A stretch of 64,000 bases of DNA from Acanthaster planci. Its lineage: Eukaryota > Echinodermata > Asteroidea > Valvatida > Acanthasteridae. The notes under the pieces were generated by a model. It worked only from the letters and a program-made list of their open reading frames with translations. It was not told the DNA's origin and made no database searches. Each line of letters opens with the position of its first letter. Positions within the stretch are counted from its first letter, which is position 1. A program made the translations under genes and the position numbers. The stretch is from contig NW_019091421.1 of NCBI RefSeq assembly GCF_001949145.1, positions 538,641-602,640 of the forward strand, in the 5' to 3' direction. Of this stretch, positions 1 through 14,200 are shown piece after piece.

Positions 1-244
1 AATAAGGTCAAACCCCGTCAAACAATCGTTTGTGTATGTACTTGCCCCCCCCCAGACAGTATTGCAGTTATAAAATAGGAAAGACTTGTGTTTGTGAGAC
101 CTTTGGTCAGAATCACATTTCAAAATGAAGAGATCATGCATTTTCACTGTGTTTACATAAAGTACCTGAAGCATCCATTGGTCTGAAATTTCAGCAGGCC
201 TATGTAAAATTATACTGTACGAAATGCACATACACGCAGACTTA

Positions 245-630
245 TAGTTGAGTACTTTTCGAGTACCCAGGTTCCCTGCCAAATACTGAACTGGTAAGAG
301 GGAATAAAGCTGGAGTAAATTGGCATTTGATGGTAAATGGACAAAGGTAAGATTACAAACTAAATGTTAGACTTCAGACACTTCCAGTTTTATAAAAAAA
401 AATAAAGTTTTAAGGAGAAAGGTACTCAGAAAGTACTCAGCTGAGTACTTCTTTAGTACTTTGTCCTGAAAGCTTGATTTTTATCAAACAGTCATGGGTC
501 TGAGATCATCATTTTTTTTTTTGTAATCTTACCTTTGTGACTTCACCATCAAATGCCCACATGTATGTACTCCAGCTTTGTTCCTTCCTAACTTGTTAAA
601 CATTTGGCAGGGAACTTGGTAGTCGACTAC
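245..630. mobile_element. foldback MITE-like element with ~100-bp inverted arms
   Basis: The stretch is one large imperfect palindrome. The left arm (about 245-362) holds, in order, the blocks TTCCCTGCCAAAT, AAAGCTGGAGTA, GGCATTTGATGGT and CAAAGGTAAGATTACAAA. The reverse complement of the right arm (about 524-630) holds the same blocks in the same order. The centre is a perfect 20-bp palindrome at 431-450. No open frame spans it, so it is non-autonomous. It lies in an intron of the upstream Rab gene. No clear target-site duplication was found, so the superfamily is open. Confidence 0.7.
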
Positions 631-1462
631 AACACTGCTTACATGTATGTGTGTTCCATTTTAAGGATCGTAAACATGTATGCTTGTTTACAAGTAGAGT
701 GTCTTGAAAAAGTACAACCTTGTCATACCTCCCCCCTCCAGCAGATCTGGGGGGGGCATAGCTGGAGGGGGAAATGTGGCTATTCTCCCCTTCCCATAAA
801 GATGGAGCCAGAAAAAAATTGACTGAGAGGGAGGTGAAGGTCTGTTTCAGTTTTCTCTTCCTTCCAAATGTGCTTTAACCCCCTCCCATGCAGCCTCACC
901 CTTCAAACAAGGCCATGAAAGGCTACGGACAAATATCTCTAGATCTTTGGCCTCCCCCCAAACAAATTTGGTTCTTTATAATCTGCCCTTGTCTCCCACC
1001 CACTGGATTTGATCCACAGTCTGGCAGAAGACTGCGGGCAAGAGGTCAAACTCTGACGTTGTTGCTCGAAACTGACCTTGGCCAAAACAGCCACGTTGAA
1101 GCTGGATCATAAGATGCCGAGTACAGTTACTCCACCGTTTCTATGGCAAAGATCCTCCTTTGACGTAGATAATCTCACAAAAGCTCTGGCCATCCCTTAT
1201 TTCTTGCCTGGAGCATTTACATGATTGTCTTTGTTGTCACTGTTACCAAGTCGGCTAGTCTTACCTGAAGAATGGTGCAGCATGCACACATATGATGCAA
1301 CAATAATTAAATGACGACTGTTAGATGAAGACGTGTGTTCAATTTGTCTTCCTTTCTTTACAAGTTAGTTCCTCTCCTCTAGGCATAAAAGAAAGCCTCT
1401 CTTTGCTTTCTTAACTGAATTTGGATTTTACCTTAATTTGCAATCTTTTTTTTTAATTTCAG

Positions 1463-1914
1463 GACAATGGTATTGCTTACATGGAAACCAGTGCAAAGAC
1501 AGGACTTAACGTGGATCTCTCCTTTATGGCTGTCGCTAAGTAAGTTGCTCAACCAGACAGATGGGGTCGTGTAGTCATGGAAACTGATTTTAAGCAATAT
1601 TGTACACACAGTGGGCTTTCATGCCTCCAGTAACAAATAAAAGCAAGAAAACCAACCAAGATGACATCCACTTATTGCTTAAGCGTAAAGTTTTCCAAGT
1701 ATGAACATGGTGATATCTTTTTTAGATTGTTTCGCCAACATTCATTAAAGGTTTGTTGTTTGTTGAGGTTAGAATCTAACACAGAGCCCAACTGTCTTCT
1801 GATCATTTCAGAGATTTGAAAATGAAGAAGACAAGACGACCAAACGAGCCCAAATTCAACGTCCGAGATTTTGTCGACCAGCAAAAGCAAACCCCCTCCG
1901 GATGCTGCTTTTAG
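1463..1914 (+). CDS. Rab26/Rab37-type small GTPase, last two coding exons (5'-partial)
   Basis: Exons 1463-1539 and 1812-1914, joined AA|A across a GTAAGT...TTTCAG intron; TAG stop at 1912-1914. The upstream exons, with the P-loop and switch regions, lie before the window. The visible 59 residues begin DNGIAYMETSAKTGLNVDL, which carries the Rab G5 box (SAK) that contacts the guanine base. The form METSAKTGLNVDL is, from knowledge of the family, typical of Rab26 and Rab37, which act on secretory granules and autophagic targeting of vesicles. The tail runs through RRPNEPKFNVRDFV and ends GCCF, a CCX-type site expected to be doubly geranylgeranylated for membrane attachment. Rab26 versus Rab37 cannot be decided from this fragment. 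The exon-intron call is firm because both splice sites and the phase agree. Confidence 0.88.
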
Positions 1915-4900
1915 AAATAATTCCAGTCAGTGCAGATGGCACAGTCAACCTTGAGAGAAACTTTGTAAATTGGGTACTTGACGTTGAAAAACTTAGGCAT
2001 CCAACAACTGCTGGAAAGTAGACCGATTTGAGGACAAGGTTGAACAGGAGGGTCCAGAACGGCATTGACACGGTTTCGTATTTGGCAACTTTGCATCAGA
2101 GAACTCTTCAATAGGCTGTGATTGGACAAGGCTTAAAGTGGCCTGTTGAGACTTAGACCGAATGCATTTTTCCAGAAAGGCCACTAAATTGGATTGTATC
2201 TATTGAGATCTCAACTGTTCTTGATGAGATGACTCTGTTGCTACCTTCATATTTACAGCACAGAATTGCTAGGCGTCGAAGATAGCTGATCTCTGGTTAT
2301 TGTAGCGTGACGCTTGGGCACCTCGTGGCTTAATTTCAAGTGATCATCACCGGTGCGGAACCAGCCCCAGAATCCAGGGGCTGATGATTTCCTGTCAGAT
2401 ACGTACGTGCAGTAGAGGGCGCTGTTCATACAGCTCACCAGCCATTACAGTTTTTTGCTCAGGATGAAGAAGTTGAACCTTGGGTAGAGCATATTTGGCA
2501 TAGAGGAATTAATCAAGAGGAAGTCGTAATTGTAACCAACCAGTCGTTGAAAAACAGTTGACATGACTGTACATACATTTAAGTCAAATGTAATCTTGAA
2601 GGAGATAATGTCTTAAACCAGTGTCACAAGGCATATGGTAAAAGGTTATGAAGTCATTCAAGAACAGACCAAAACATTAGAAAAAGCACACTTCCAAGTA
2701 CCGTGTTAAGAGTTGGCATCCTGGGTGTACACTTTCAACAAAGGAGGAAAAAGAATGGTATCAGAATACATAATGAAATTTAATTATTAGCATTTGGAAG
2801 AATCTATCCGACTCACACAATGTGAGAGTTCTCTCAAGAACGTGTACCTTGACTGCATTGATAATACTAACAACGATTCTTTTTTGAGCCTGTCCCCTGC
2901 TTGTTTGTTAACGCTTTTTAATTTAAGCGATACGTGAATTTTCGTACAAGTGTTGGTTCATTATTGTCAACTCTGTCCAAAGTCAGAACACATGATCCAC
3001 ACGTAGGATGATTTTGCATTCTAAATTGCAACAGCGCTCTCAGACCGTGAACGAAGAAACCACCAGTGCATCACAGCATAACATCCGGAGCTATGCACTG
3101 CATTCCTTTCTGACCAATATCATGGTTCCCAAATTGGCCTTCACCCCTAAATGAGGAGACTTAACAAGGAAGTGCACGGCTGCGAGTTCCATTGGCATTG
3201 ATTATTTGTGTTTAAATGTCATATTTATGGAAAAATCCACACTTCTAATGTCCTTTCAAACTTGGATGCCTGTTCTTAATGAAGTTCCCTGATGGATGCT
3301 TGGTGAATGTATTACGATGTGCATGGATGCTTTTTAGCGAGCAGAGTTTGGCAGTTCAGATTATTTTCTTTAAAGGCCTTGGATGCTGTTGAACGCACTC
3401 TGTCATAATGATGTTTTTGGTTAAAATTAAATTTTAATTCTGAGTATCCGAAAGGACACTCTCACATTGGATGGGAAATTCATACTACATTTAGCACTGT
3501 TCATATTTCTGATTGGCTCCATGCACCCATACATGTGCTTTATATTTGAATTTCTTCTTGCATGAAAAATCCCTTGTGATCAAAATTACAGTTCTAAAGA
3601 AACTCACCAAAAATAAGCCAACAAATGTACCCAATTTGTCAGTTGTTTGAAGTGGTTTGTCTTCTTTTGCCTCACATTGCAATTGTTGCTTTACTTAGTA
3701 TTGAACTGCAGCCCTTGCATTGAAAATTATCTAGCACACAAAATGGAAGGAGAGCTCTCTTAGATCAACATAAATAAATTAGAAGACCATAGAACTTTGT
3801 AACTTCGATTACAAAGTCAGGTATCGTCTCTCACTGTAAGTAAAGTTTATGATGAAATCTGAGAACTTATAGCCATGTCTGTCTTTTCCCACCTCTAATC
3901 ATCAAATTCCCTCTCCTAATCAAACATTTATTTGCTCGGCAAATGAAATTTTGCACCGAGAGCTCTTCTCAAAGCATCTCCGAGAGAAATCAGCTTACAA
4001 ACGATAATGTATATTTAATATTTAGTAGTTAATCAAATGCCATGCTTATGAATGATACAAATCACAATTGTATAGGTACATCTGTAGACACACCCATGTG
4101 GGACTTATCTGAAGCCTCTAGATACGAGTGTCAAATTAATATTTGAAGAAAATCAGTACTGTAATGAAATATCCAAATTTAATAAGATAGTGTATGAAAT
4201 TTGAAGCAGGAGTGTTGTTAAACAATTGTATATAGCCGCTCTTTCCAAACGGATTGGATGTAATCATTCCCTTGATAAACTTTTAAGACACAATCAGTTT
4301 GACCAGTCCACCTACTCAAACTTGCCATTCCATAAGATGAAGTAGATTTATTTAAGAAATAAATCTTGTTCAGTTCATAATTGCATTTGAAACTGTAATC
4401 ATTCCAACTCTGCTTAAATCCAGCACCTGGCTTTACCTCCGGTGCGGAGGACTAATTGCCATCAAAGTCCTGGTAGATCAACCGCAAGTCATCCTGTCTT
4501 GAGTCAAGCCTCTTCAAATAACCTTTGATGGAGGCATTTCTTTGTCATGCTTACTTTAATACTAGTAATTAGTTACTTAAAGACTCGTCACACTCACCAT
4601 TAATACCTGAGTTGTGACCCAATTTCAGACTTAATTAGGATTGACACCATTACAACCCTTGCAACTTGGTCCTGTTTCTTGATGTAGTACTGAAGTAACA
4701 CTTCTCTTCATGCATACAAGTGTGTAATACCGCAAAGTGCTGGATTGGAGTGCATAAAGGATGGTGACAAATACATGGCGATTGAGCGGAGATTAGGGAT
4801 AAAGGCAGTTGAAGAAGTATTATTGTAATACACGTCATTTTGGCAAGGATCCAGCACCTATATTTTTCTGTTAGTGATGAGAATTCACATTCAATAATCA

Positions 4901-7545
4901 TGTGCAGTGTCAGAGTAAACTCTTACTATGGACTTTCATGAACCTGCCCATGTTTTACTTTCCATAAAATTGAATCGGTAACATCTTCTGTGAGTCAGCT
5001 CACAGAAAGCAGAGTGAATATCAGCAATTTTAGTAATTTGTAGTTTCCTTGAAATTTGTCTGACTTGAGTTTAGTATCTTAATATCCGTGGTTTGTATTA
5101 CATTTCAAAGAATGTGCATTCACATCGGTGCTCTGATATTGATCATGCCATTCGAAATAGAAATTATAATTTCAAAATGTTGAAGCTACTTTAGTCTGCA
5201 TGTGGGACTTTTGACTCACAATGAAGTAATCTGTTGAGTTCAATATAACCAATTAAAGACAGTGTACATGTACATGATCCCCAAGAAAGGGAACAGATGG
5301 TTACTAATTGTAACTTCCTATTTATATACCACGCGTCTTCATCTTTTTTTTTTTTTTTTTGGTTAAAAACCTAGGATGTCGTTGAAAGCTTTTGAGTCTT
5401 AATGTGGGTGAATAGGTGTTTTTTTTTAGTTTTTGAATTTGTTGTCTGAGGTTCGTTAGTGGTGAATGTGGTATTTGTTGCTTCATTTTACTTATTTAGC
5501 ATGTAGTTGATGTGCAATAACAGCTGAGTTGCTGTATAGTCTTCAAAGTAATGCTCTATGCGGCATGAACTGTTAGTTGTTGACAGTACTTTGATTGAAG
5601 GAAATGAGTAGATTTTGGGGTGTTCTTTCCTGTGCATGTCCCTGCCCTGCGTCTTGCATATTGTGCAAATCAGTGTACTGTTTGGTTGAGACAAGTAACT
5701 AACACAAGATCAATTTCACAGAGTTGCCAAGAACAGTGTCATTTAGAATTGTGAATGTTTTTACTTGTGATAATGTTTTCAACCAAAGTAGTTCAAGCTA
5801 GTCCACTTTCCATAGAGAGTCTCCCTAAAACAGTTTTAAATAGCAATTACTTGAAGGGGTGTGCGTACAGGACTCATTATGTGGCTTGGAAAACCAGGTT
5901 ATGTCACAATTTTTTTCTGACTTCCTACATTAAAGCAAAGTGTATTTCTCATCAGTACATTCAGAAAAAAAGTGACACAGCCACCCAGTTTTTCCCACAT
6001 CCCAAACCTGCACCATCTCTAATGGTCACCGTTATCTCAATTCTCATAACGGTGATACATACCACATAACGAAAAGTCAGCCGAGCTCACTGCGAACTAT
6101 TTTCAAGATGTATAGTTCGCGGTTACGCGCTGCTTCACTTGACTCAGACCGGCCAGCCGACCCCGGCGAGCTCGGTGGTCGAGTGGTTAAGACATCTGCA
6201 CTAGTAAGCTGGAGGTTGTGGGTTCGAGTCCCACCCGAGTAAACTTGTGAGGTTTTTTTTTCACAAGCTCTCAGAGAAGCACTGAGCATACAGTGCTTAT
6301 TAATGTACGTTGGGTAAGGGCAAAAACCCATTATATAAATGTAAAACTTCTCAATCAAAATTCAGCGTGTTCCAAAGTGGTCAACAACTGGCTCAGATAA
6401 TCAGATTAGCAGAGAGATTAATGTTGTGATCCCTGTCCATTTGAAGTCCCAGGATTAATTTGGTTGTACACTCATTTTAAGTTTGAACCTTAGTGTTTCT
6501 GTTCAGGAATGTGTAGCTACAGGAGAAAAAAGAACTGTTTCATATATATTTGCTTAGTGTTTTCAGGGTGCTGGATGAATTTCATAAGTTTCTTTTTTTT
6601 TTCCTTTTTCCATTTTTCCTGTTGCAAGTGTTGACACAAAGTTAGGCCCAAAGTTAAAAAACTATTCTTTTTCACATTTTTGTGGAATGCATTGACAAAA
6701 TTTAGCCAGCTTTTGTCAAGTTTGTGAAAAAAAGAAACCGTAATATAACTAGGATGAATGAAATATTCATTTTCCAATTAACTTTTCTTCTTCGTTTAAA
6801 AGGTATATAGTCTGTTAAATCTTTACTTCAAATTTTGAGGCAGTCACCTTGCATCAGTTGGGTATAAAACAATTTTTAGATTTATGTTTTGGGAACTCCT
6901 TTTGTCAGTCTTTTGCTGTACTATCTCAGTGTATTCAGAAGCAGAATATATCTCATCTAACTTGTCATGTATATTTATGCTAAATAATTTTTTTTTCTGG
7001 AAATGTAAATAATGTTTCTATGAATGTTGTCTGCATCAAAAGACAGAGAAGAGGTGAAGACATAATGTATGTGTATTCACAAAGGTGTAAATATGGGTTT
7101 AAAATAGAATGGACAGAAAGAAGCACTCAGACATTGTACTGTATGATTTGAAAAATGCAAATTTTGGCTTGCCATGTGATGTGAAATTGATTTTCTTTGA
7201 GGAAAGTCTAGTTTACTTGTTATTCAATATTGCAAGTCGCTAAGGTAAAGACATCGGTGAAATCTCTTCCTTGGTAATTCTTGAATTTGTTACTGTACCA
7301 CATACATAGACATTGAATACAGTTTCCGTTCATGGTGGCAAATGTGGGTCAAAGGTCAGTGCTGTATGCCAGTGCTCAATACTATGTTGATGTTAAAAAG
7401 TACTGTTCTGTGTTTTAGTTAAAACAAAACTAAGATGACTTATAATCTGAAGGTGAAACTCGGACAATTCATTTAATTGTGTCGAAGTACAATTGAGAAT
7501 AAATGTATTCCATATTTTAAGTTTTGTCTGTGTTCCTTGAATAAA
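1915..7545 (+). other. probable long 3' UTR of the Rab gene and intergenic DNA
   Basis: About 5.6 kb of AT-rich sequence without coding-like frames follows the Rab stop. Poly(A) signals AATAAA occur at 7498-7503 and 7540-7545, after which the next gene begins within about 720 bases, so an unusually long 3' UTR is possible. Shorter 3' ends are equally possible. A 17-18 base T run near 5343 and the SINE at 6.1-6.35 kb are the only structures seen. Confidence 0.35.
6089..6350 (+). mobile_element. tRNA-derived SINE, type A
   Basis: The tRNA-like head at about 6170-6240 has an A box (TGGTCGAGTGGTTAAG) and a B box (GGTTCGAGTCC), and its T-stem GTGGG/CCCAC is perfect. An unrelated 3' body follows, with AACTTGTGA, CAAGCTCTC, ACTGAGCATACAGTG and TTGGGTAAGG. 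The same body recurs at 46875-47103, which shows a dispersed repeat and not a single tRNA gene. An 11/12-bp hairpin (6089-6100 with 6112-6123) sits just upstream of the head and may belong to the element. The acceptor stem and anticodon arm are poorly formed, so a functional tRNA is unlikely. Confidence 0.8.
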
Positions 7546-8265
7546 GGTAGCCATCGCTTCTGGTGATAGTACTTGTAATTAAGTGTTTGTGTGTGTTATA
7601 CATCACTATTTCAAAGAAGAAATTGGACTTCAAGAATAAACTAAAACAGACCAAAACAAAACATGAAAAAGCATGCAAAACAAACAGATAAAATTGGACA
7701 ATTCACATATTTATATTTTTTTCTTTGGGGGTTATAAAAGTTCATCGATTTCCTTTAATTTTTTTTAGAGTTAGAATAATTTCTGTTGTCAAATGATCAG
7801 CTGGTCGTGTTGACAGGACATAACATGCAAATAAGTTTTAACCTTAGCCCTCCGAACTCGCGGGATCGTTGATTATTGTAGGTAAGGAATTTATGTAAAT
7901 AACACCAAGCATCTTAAATCCAAATAAATCTTATCTAGAGTAATCCGTTATCGCGTAGGTGCTTATAGGGGAAGAAGATAGTATTCTATTATTGTAGTGC
8001 TCATTATTATTATTTCTTATTTTAATACTTTGAAATGCACATCAGATTTCAAAATAAGGATTCACCCCCTCTTCAGTAGAGTGGACGGAGCCAAATATAC
8101 AAGGGAGTTTCCATACATTACCCTGTACATCGATCGTACGTGAGGGTCAACATGCTACATGTATGAACTAGCAGAAATTGATGGAGACTCCGTGTTCGAA
8201 TTTTGCCCGAAATACTGCTGATGCATTTAGGATTTCCAACCTTGGAAAGTTTTCTCACAGACGCC
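7546..8265. other. intergenic spacer between the Rab gene and CCZ1
   Basis: No gene or repeat recognised. It must contain the CCZ1 promoter and 5' UTR, since the CCZ1 start codon is at 8266. No TATA box or other promoter element could be assigned with confidence. Confidence 0.4.
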
Positions 8266-11200
8266 ATGACGTCCGCTCCAAGGAGTTGTGTATTGCTTCA
8301 ACAGTTCTTCATTTATAACCCAACACTCGGTCCGAGAGAGGGTGAGGTAAGTATAACAGTGATGCACCCTTTTCGTGAAGAATTTATACTAAATTACAGC
8401 CGGCCTGGCATCATGGTACTTGTATTGGGGTATACATGTATATTTTCTCCTGAAACATCCTTGTGGGATTTTAACCATGTTAACTACACGGTCGCAGGGA
8501 GCTGTGGACGTCTTAAATCTTGGTCACAATGCGGTTTTAATAATTGTCCCTAAAAATCTTGATTGATTAAACTGAGTTTTACGGCTTTTATCGAGTGAGC
8601 CAATTTTATGGGGGCCCTAGTACAAGTAGGCTAGGATGGGTTACTCTAGTATTATCACAGTGGTTATCACATTTCCCGATCGAAATAATGATTGCTCGCT
8701 CACCTTCCTGAATTATCCTATCCATGCTATCGTTTAACTCATACTTTTTAAGTTGATTCATAAAATTTACTTTGTGGTTCAATTTATTTTCCTCTACGAT
8801 AGCACAGAAATTTGTGTGCACACTGTATGCAAGTGGAGGTGGAGTCTCTATTATCGCGGTATTGAGAAATGGTTTCTACGATGGCCTTTAATGCACTTGT
8901 TTCATGAATAAATAAAATAAATAGAAGGATTTTGTTTTTAGAGGAAACAAAATAGCTTTATTTTGTGATAATGTTCCATTTTACCTGTAATTGATTCCAG
9001 TTTTCCAGTCTCCTCCTTAAAGATGCCAGAGAACGAGATGAGAACAGTTGCACTGCGTCACTTACATTTATTAATCCGATAAGGAATGACTTCATTTTTC
9101 TACCAGAACTTGTTTACCTCAATCTTAAATCTAGCAACAACTTTGACGTTCATCTTTTTACTTAAATTGGTGTTTTGCCGAAGGAATAATAAATATTTAG
9201 GAATTGTAAATTCCATTTTTTTGATGGACTCATTCTTTTATCGATGTCTAAAAAAGTTGTTAAAAAGTTTTCTTTCTGTTCCATATACGGTTGCCAGTAA
9301 TTTTTCCCTACAGTGACTTATCAGCCATCAGAGAGCAAAAACATGTCAACAAAAGTTTGATTTAGTAGGGAAAAATCCAAGTCGTTTGCTTGGAAAACAC
9401 TTTGAATTTTTGCAACCAGTCTCATAGGGTGAAGTCCGTATATGGTACTCTTTCCCATGTGTGTCTGCCTTCATGTAAACAACGTATTATTGCAACATTT
9501 CCAAGTGTGGATTAACCTACAGGAATATCTCTTCCCTTTGCCATATTAGATACACACAGGGTGGTCATGATAGTTGGGTAAATGTAAAAAGCCTGTTTTT
9601 TGGTTTTTTTTCTTTCTAAAATGCTTTGTTGATGCCTGTTGACACTTGCACACACCAAATAGCATGACCTAAAAGAACAGAAAGGACAGTAGGCCTATTG
9701 AAAAAACTGAAAAGCTACCTTAGGGCCCGTTTACACTTGCGCACGGTAACAAAGAGCGGTAATGCCTTGTGATATTTTGCATTTACACAGGAGCCGAAAG
9801 CAGTTGGTTATTTTAGTTAATGATCTTCCACAACAACAATGACGTAGCAGCCACATCATTATGTCATACTCAATGAGAACACTGATTGGAGGCATGTGGC
9901 CTTAGTGGTTAGGGTTTGTAGCTTCTGATCATAGGGTCAGGGGTTCGAATCCAGCTGGAGGCAGCATGTTGTGATCCTGGGCAGGTCCCATACCCCTATG
10001 TGCCTCTCTCCACCCAGGAGTAAGTGGGTACCTGTGAGGGCAGACACGGTTGTTTAGCCGTTTGCGCCGAAGTGGCAGCACCGGGCTAGTATACTCCCCA
10101 GGGGGCTGAGATGGTTTCAGGAATGTTCAGATGATGTGTGAGCCCATTGTGCAGGGAAAATAATAGTACAGCGCCTCTGAATAGTTTGTTACAATGTAGA
10201 TAGATGGTGCTTTACAGGTGCTGCTGCTTCTTATCATTATTTGACAGAGTGAGCAGTCTCAGCATGTTACCTTTGGGGGAAAAAATTGCTCTGAATGAAC
10301 TAGGGCTGAGTCAATTTGGCCTTCAGTATTCGAATATTCGACCTTCAATTTGATCGAATATCCAAATATACTGTACTTGGTCGTACCAACTGGCAGATTG
10401 CTGATGAATAAATCATATACAAAAGCAGTTGCAATAATGCTCACAATTGTACATTATAATCACTATAAAAGCTTCTCACGTCTAGGAGTATTTCCAGCCA
10501 CGAGTTTGCAAGATTCAAGACATAGAACAGTATTTCTTGCCCTGTTGAAAATTTCTATTCATTTTAAATTATTTAATGAATAATTAAATTCTTGAGTTGT
10601 AAGATATCTGTCGCTTTTTATTTGAATCCACTTGAAACAAGCTTCCATAGTGCAATGTTTTTCATTTAAAACAAGAAAATTCTCCCTTATCATAAATTTT
10701 TGCATTCAAATATTCAAATTTGGAAAATAATATTCAAATATTTGATAATCAATTGAATATTTGGATATTTGGCACTGCCCAAGGACAAACCCCAGGGGTT
10801 TATCAAGCAACAACATGGTTTGTCCACTCCAAATGTCAACGACCTAAACAGAAAACCACGTGTTCTGTTTTTTTATTGTGCAGCATTCCGTTAGGCCTAT
10901 CCCGTGTGTGTAAAGGGGCCCTTTTAATGAAATTTATTAATTAACCATGGCAATTACTGTAATGATACTTTTGTAGATACATGTACATATACATATACAT
11001 GTACATGTTGGTGAATACTTTGTACTTCTGTGTCACACATGTAGATACTTGTAGCGAAGTAAAATATTGTCGCCTCGTTGAGTACTGCACAGATTGTATT
11101 GTTTAATAAATGTACTTCATTTATCTGCAGGAAGAAAAGAAGATTCTCTTTTATCATCCGAGGAATACAACCATCGATAATCAAATAAAAAATGTAGGCC

Positions 11201-14200
11201 TGAGTGAAGCTGTCATCAAATTTACAGAGTAAGAATGGGTATTTATGCCTTGTTTTCATTCAGCTGATGCTACATGACTGTGAAAGGGAAGTGCTTTGTA
11301 AAAGATTGGGTTTTCATGTAGCACCTTAGAATATCCATATAAAAAAAGTGTTTAACCTCCTTTTTTTCACCCTTGCCTTGACCAGGCATCATCGCCAATT
11401 TCAATCTTTGGTTTTTTTTATATTTGGATCCTTTTTAGCCCATTTTCTGCCGGATTAAGGTAGGCAGAGCCTAGTCATGATCACTAGTACATAGGACATG
11501 ATATGACTCGATATTTATGTGCAAAGAACGTGCCATTGGTCTCATAGAGGATTTTGGAGAACGTACTAAAGTTTTTCTTGCAAAAAGGCTTAAGCCATTG
11601 GACTGAGAGGAATTCTGTGAAGATTACACCATGGGTAGCTCTTAGTAGGGTTAGATTTCTTCGGCTTTCCTGCCCATACCACCAGTGGCTCACTTTCAGC
11701 TTGATAATCAGTAAATCTCTCCAGACACAATACTGAATCCATAAGCCATGGCATCGTAACGTACCGGTAGCAGTTTCAGTGGATGTGAATTAACAAGATC
11801 CAAAAGATCTTCCTTTGCTGTTTGGTCATGGTTGGGTCTGGTTGGTTTTAAGTATTAGATTCATTCCATGTACATTACGGCAACAGACTTCAACTTTCCC
11901 GTCACAGTTTGAATTTCTCAATTTCAGAACCTTTTCAACAGAGCAACCATGCGAATCTATGCACACACAGAAGACCAGACATCTTTACCTACAACCCGAG
12001 AAGGATTTCTCCATTGTAATGGTTAGTAGTATACTTGTACCGTGCGCTCAATGATTTCCACGAAGACGGGGCAGTTTGCTGCCTCAAGGCATCTGGGCCC
12101 AATTTCATGGCACTGCTTTCCGCAGAATTCCGTGCTTACGATCTCCATTCTGCGCTAACTACACAAGCAGAAAAATTCTGCGCTAACCCTTTAAGCACAG
12201 AATTCTTAGTTACAGGATGACGCATGGGCACAAGCCAAAATATCTCGCTATAAAACCCGTGAAATATGTTCGGCGTAAATGCAAAATTTTTGCTACGGTA
12301 AGTGCCGATAATGCGCTTGCGGTAAGCAGCGCCGTGAAATTGGGCCCTGTACCTGTCTCCAGTCTGAACAAACAGACCAAAAATTAAAAAGGGACTTGAG
12401 TTCGATTTTGGAACTCTTGCCAATAGAAAGAAATAGTCCTGCCTCGCAGAACATGGCATTTGAAAACAGGGTCAGTAGGAAGGGTTTTTATGGTGATTCA
12501 GTGTGCCGCTAAGTGTTAAGTGGTAAAAATTTAACAGCATTAACAAAAGTTATTTGTCATTTGTTTCAAATGAAAATTTTAACTTTTAAATGATATTAAT
12601 TTCATACATAAGTAGATATGTTGGACCTCTTCACAACACATTCAAACTAATGTAGATTCATCTTTCCCTTAGTTCCAAGTTCTCATATCACCAAGATTTT
12701 CAAAAACGGTATATAAGCAAACAGAGGACGTAACTTTTTTGGGCTTAAATAAACTGGTTACAAGTCTAAATGACCAGTGATAATGTATGGGTAACTCTGT
12801 GACTAGTTTCAATTAAATTTTTAATCAGCATGCACAATGTAGGACTGTAGAAAATTGCCCAATGTGATGAAATAAATTACAGGTTCATCATGTGTTGTCC
12901 CTCAGACCACTTCTCAAGTGATTCTAATTCTAGCACTCTAACTAATACGCAGGTTTAATTTCTTTCGTTTTAGGTTATAACTGTGCCTTTCAGTGACAAG
13001 ACAAAAGATGGCAAGACATATCATGAATACCATGAAGAAGACATTCAAGATTCAGTCTATTCGGCCGTCCTCAAGCACGCCTACAAGCTCTTCAAGGTAG
13101 GGCCTGTCTTAAATGTGTTTTTGTGTTGGTCCTGAACCTCATAGCATGGCACAGTGACGCAGTCCTTGTACTCAAGACAGATATTATGCATCAAGCCCCT
13201 GCAGGGTTCCATGCTTGTAAATCTTAAACAACAACCAAAGTTTTGGGCCAATGCACATCAGTGTGAAGCCACTTGCCTTTGTATGCGGTGCTTTAAAAGT
13301 AAACATTTTGCGTGGTTTTTCAGGATTGTAACCAAATTATGTAAATATTAGCCGTTAGTTGACCGACGGCTGTCCTCTCGATCTGAACAACTGTTTGAAT
13401 CTGTTGTCGTCAGGTCAAGTTGACTGGATGGTACTTTCGTTGCCTTGCACCTCGGCGGCTCGGGTTCAAATCTCTCCAGGCCAACTTGTGGATTAGGTTG
13501 TCAGTCCCTGGCCAGATTTCTTGGGTTCCCCAGATCATTTGTGTGTCGACGTTTCCCTCTCACCTCTAAAACTCAACATTTCTTCATTGTCTTCTTCCCC
13601 CAGGGCCCTTAGGGAGAACAGTTGATAACTGAGAGAGCTTTACCCTGATGAGATGGTTAAAGAATAGATAAAAGTAACTCTTGAATTGCCAAGATTTTTG
13701 TGGATCGTGAGTGGTTGCATCTAGGTTTAAACGGTGCTTTTGCAGCATAACATCGTCACCTTCATTGCATAGTAGGCCTGGCTGTGACATTTTCTTGTCT
13801 CGCTGCAAACAGTTCCACACTTCTTCTCTGCCCTTTTCTTTCTGTCAGCTCTTTATGGGGTCTTTCACGTCCATCATGGAGAACAACGGAATTGACCAAC
13901 TCAAGCACAGATTGGAACACTTCTACAGTCGGGTAATCTCAGTTCAAACGATCAGTGTGTGAAGAGGCTCCAAGTATGTGATTGTGACATAGCAGGCATA
14001 ATGATAGCTACATGTACTTGTGTAATGTACATCTATCTGTGAGGCACAGCTTGAGTGGTTGAAAGTTTACGTGTAATATTTGGTGGTGCCCTTTACTTGC
14101 GTAGCTTGAAATTATGACTTTGAAAGGCAAAATCTACTGAGATAATTTGACTTCTTTGTGGTCCTTGATGCAGATAATCTCAGGGTTATCAAAAGTTTGT

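Noticed and set aside
6168-6240. Possible tRNA gene.
   Set aside because: The A and B boxes are good but the acceptor and anticodon arms are poor, and the downstream body recurs elsewhere with a matching B box, so it is a SINE head.
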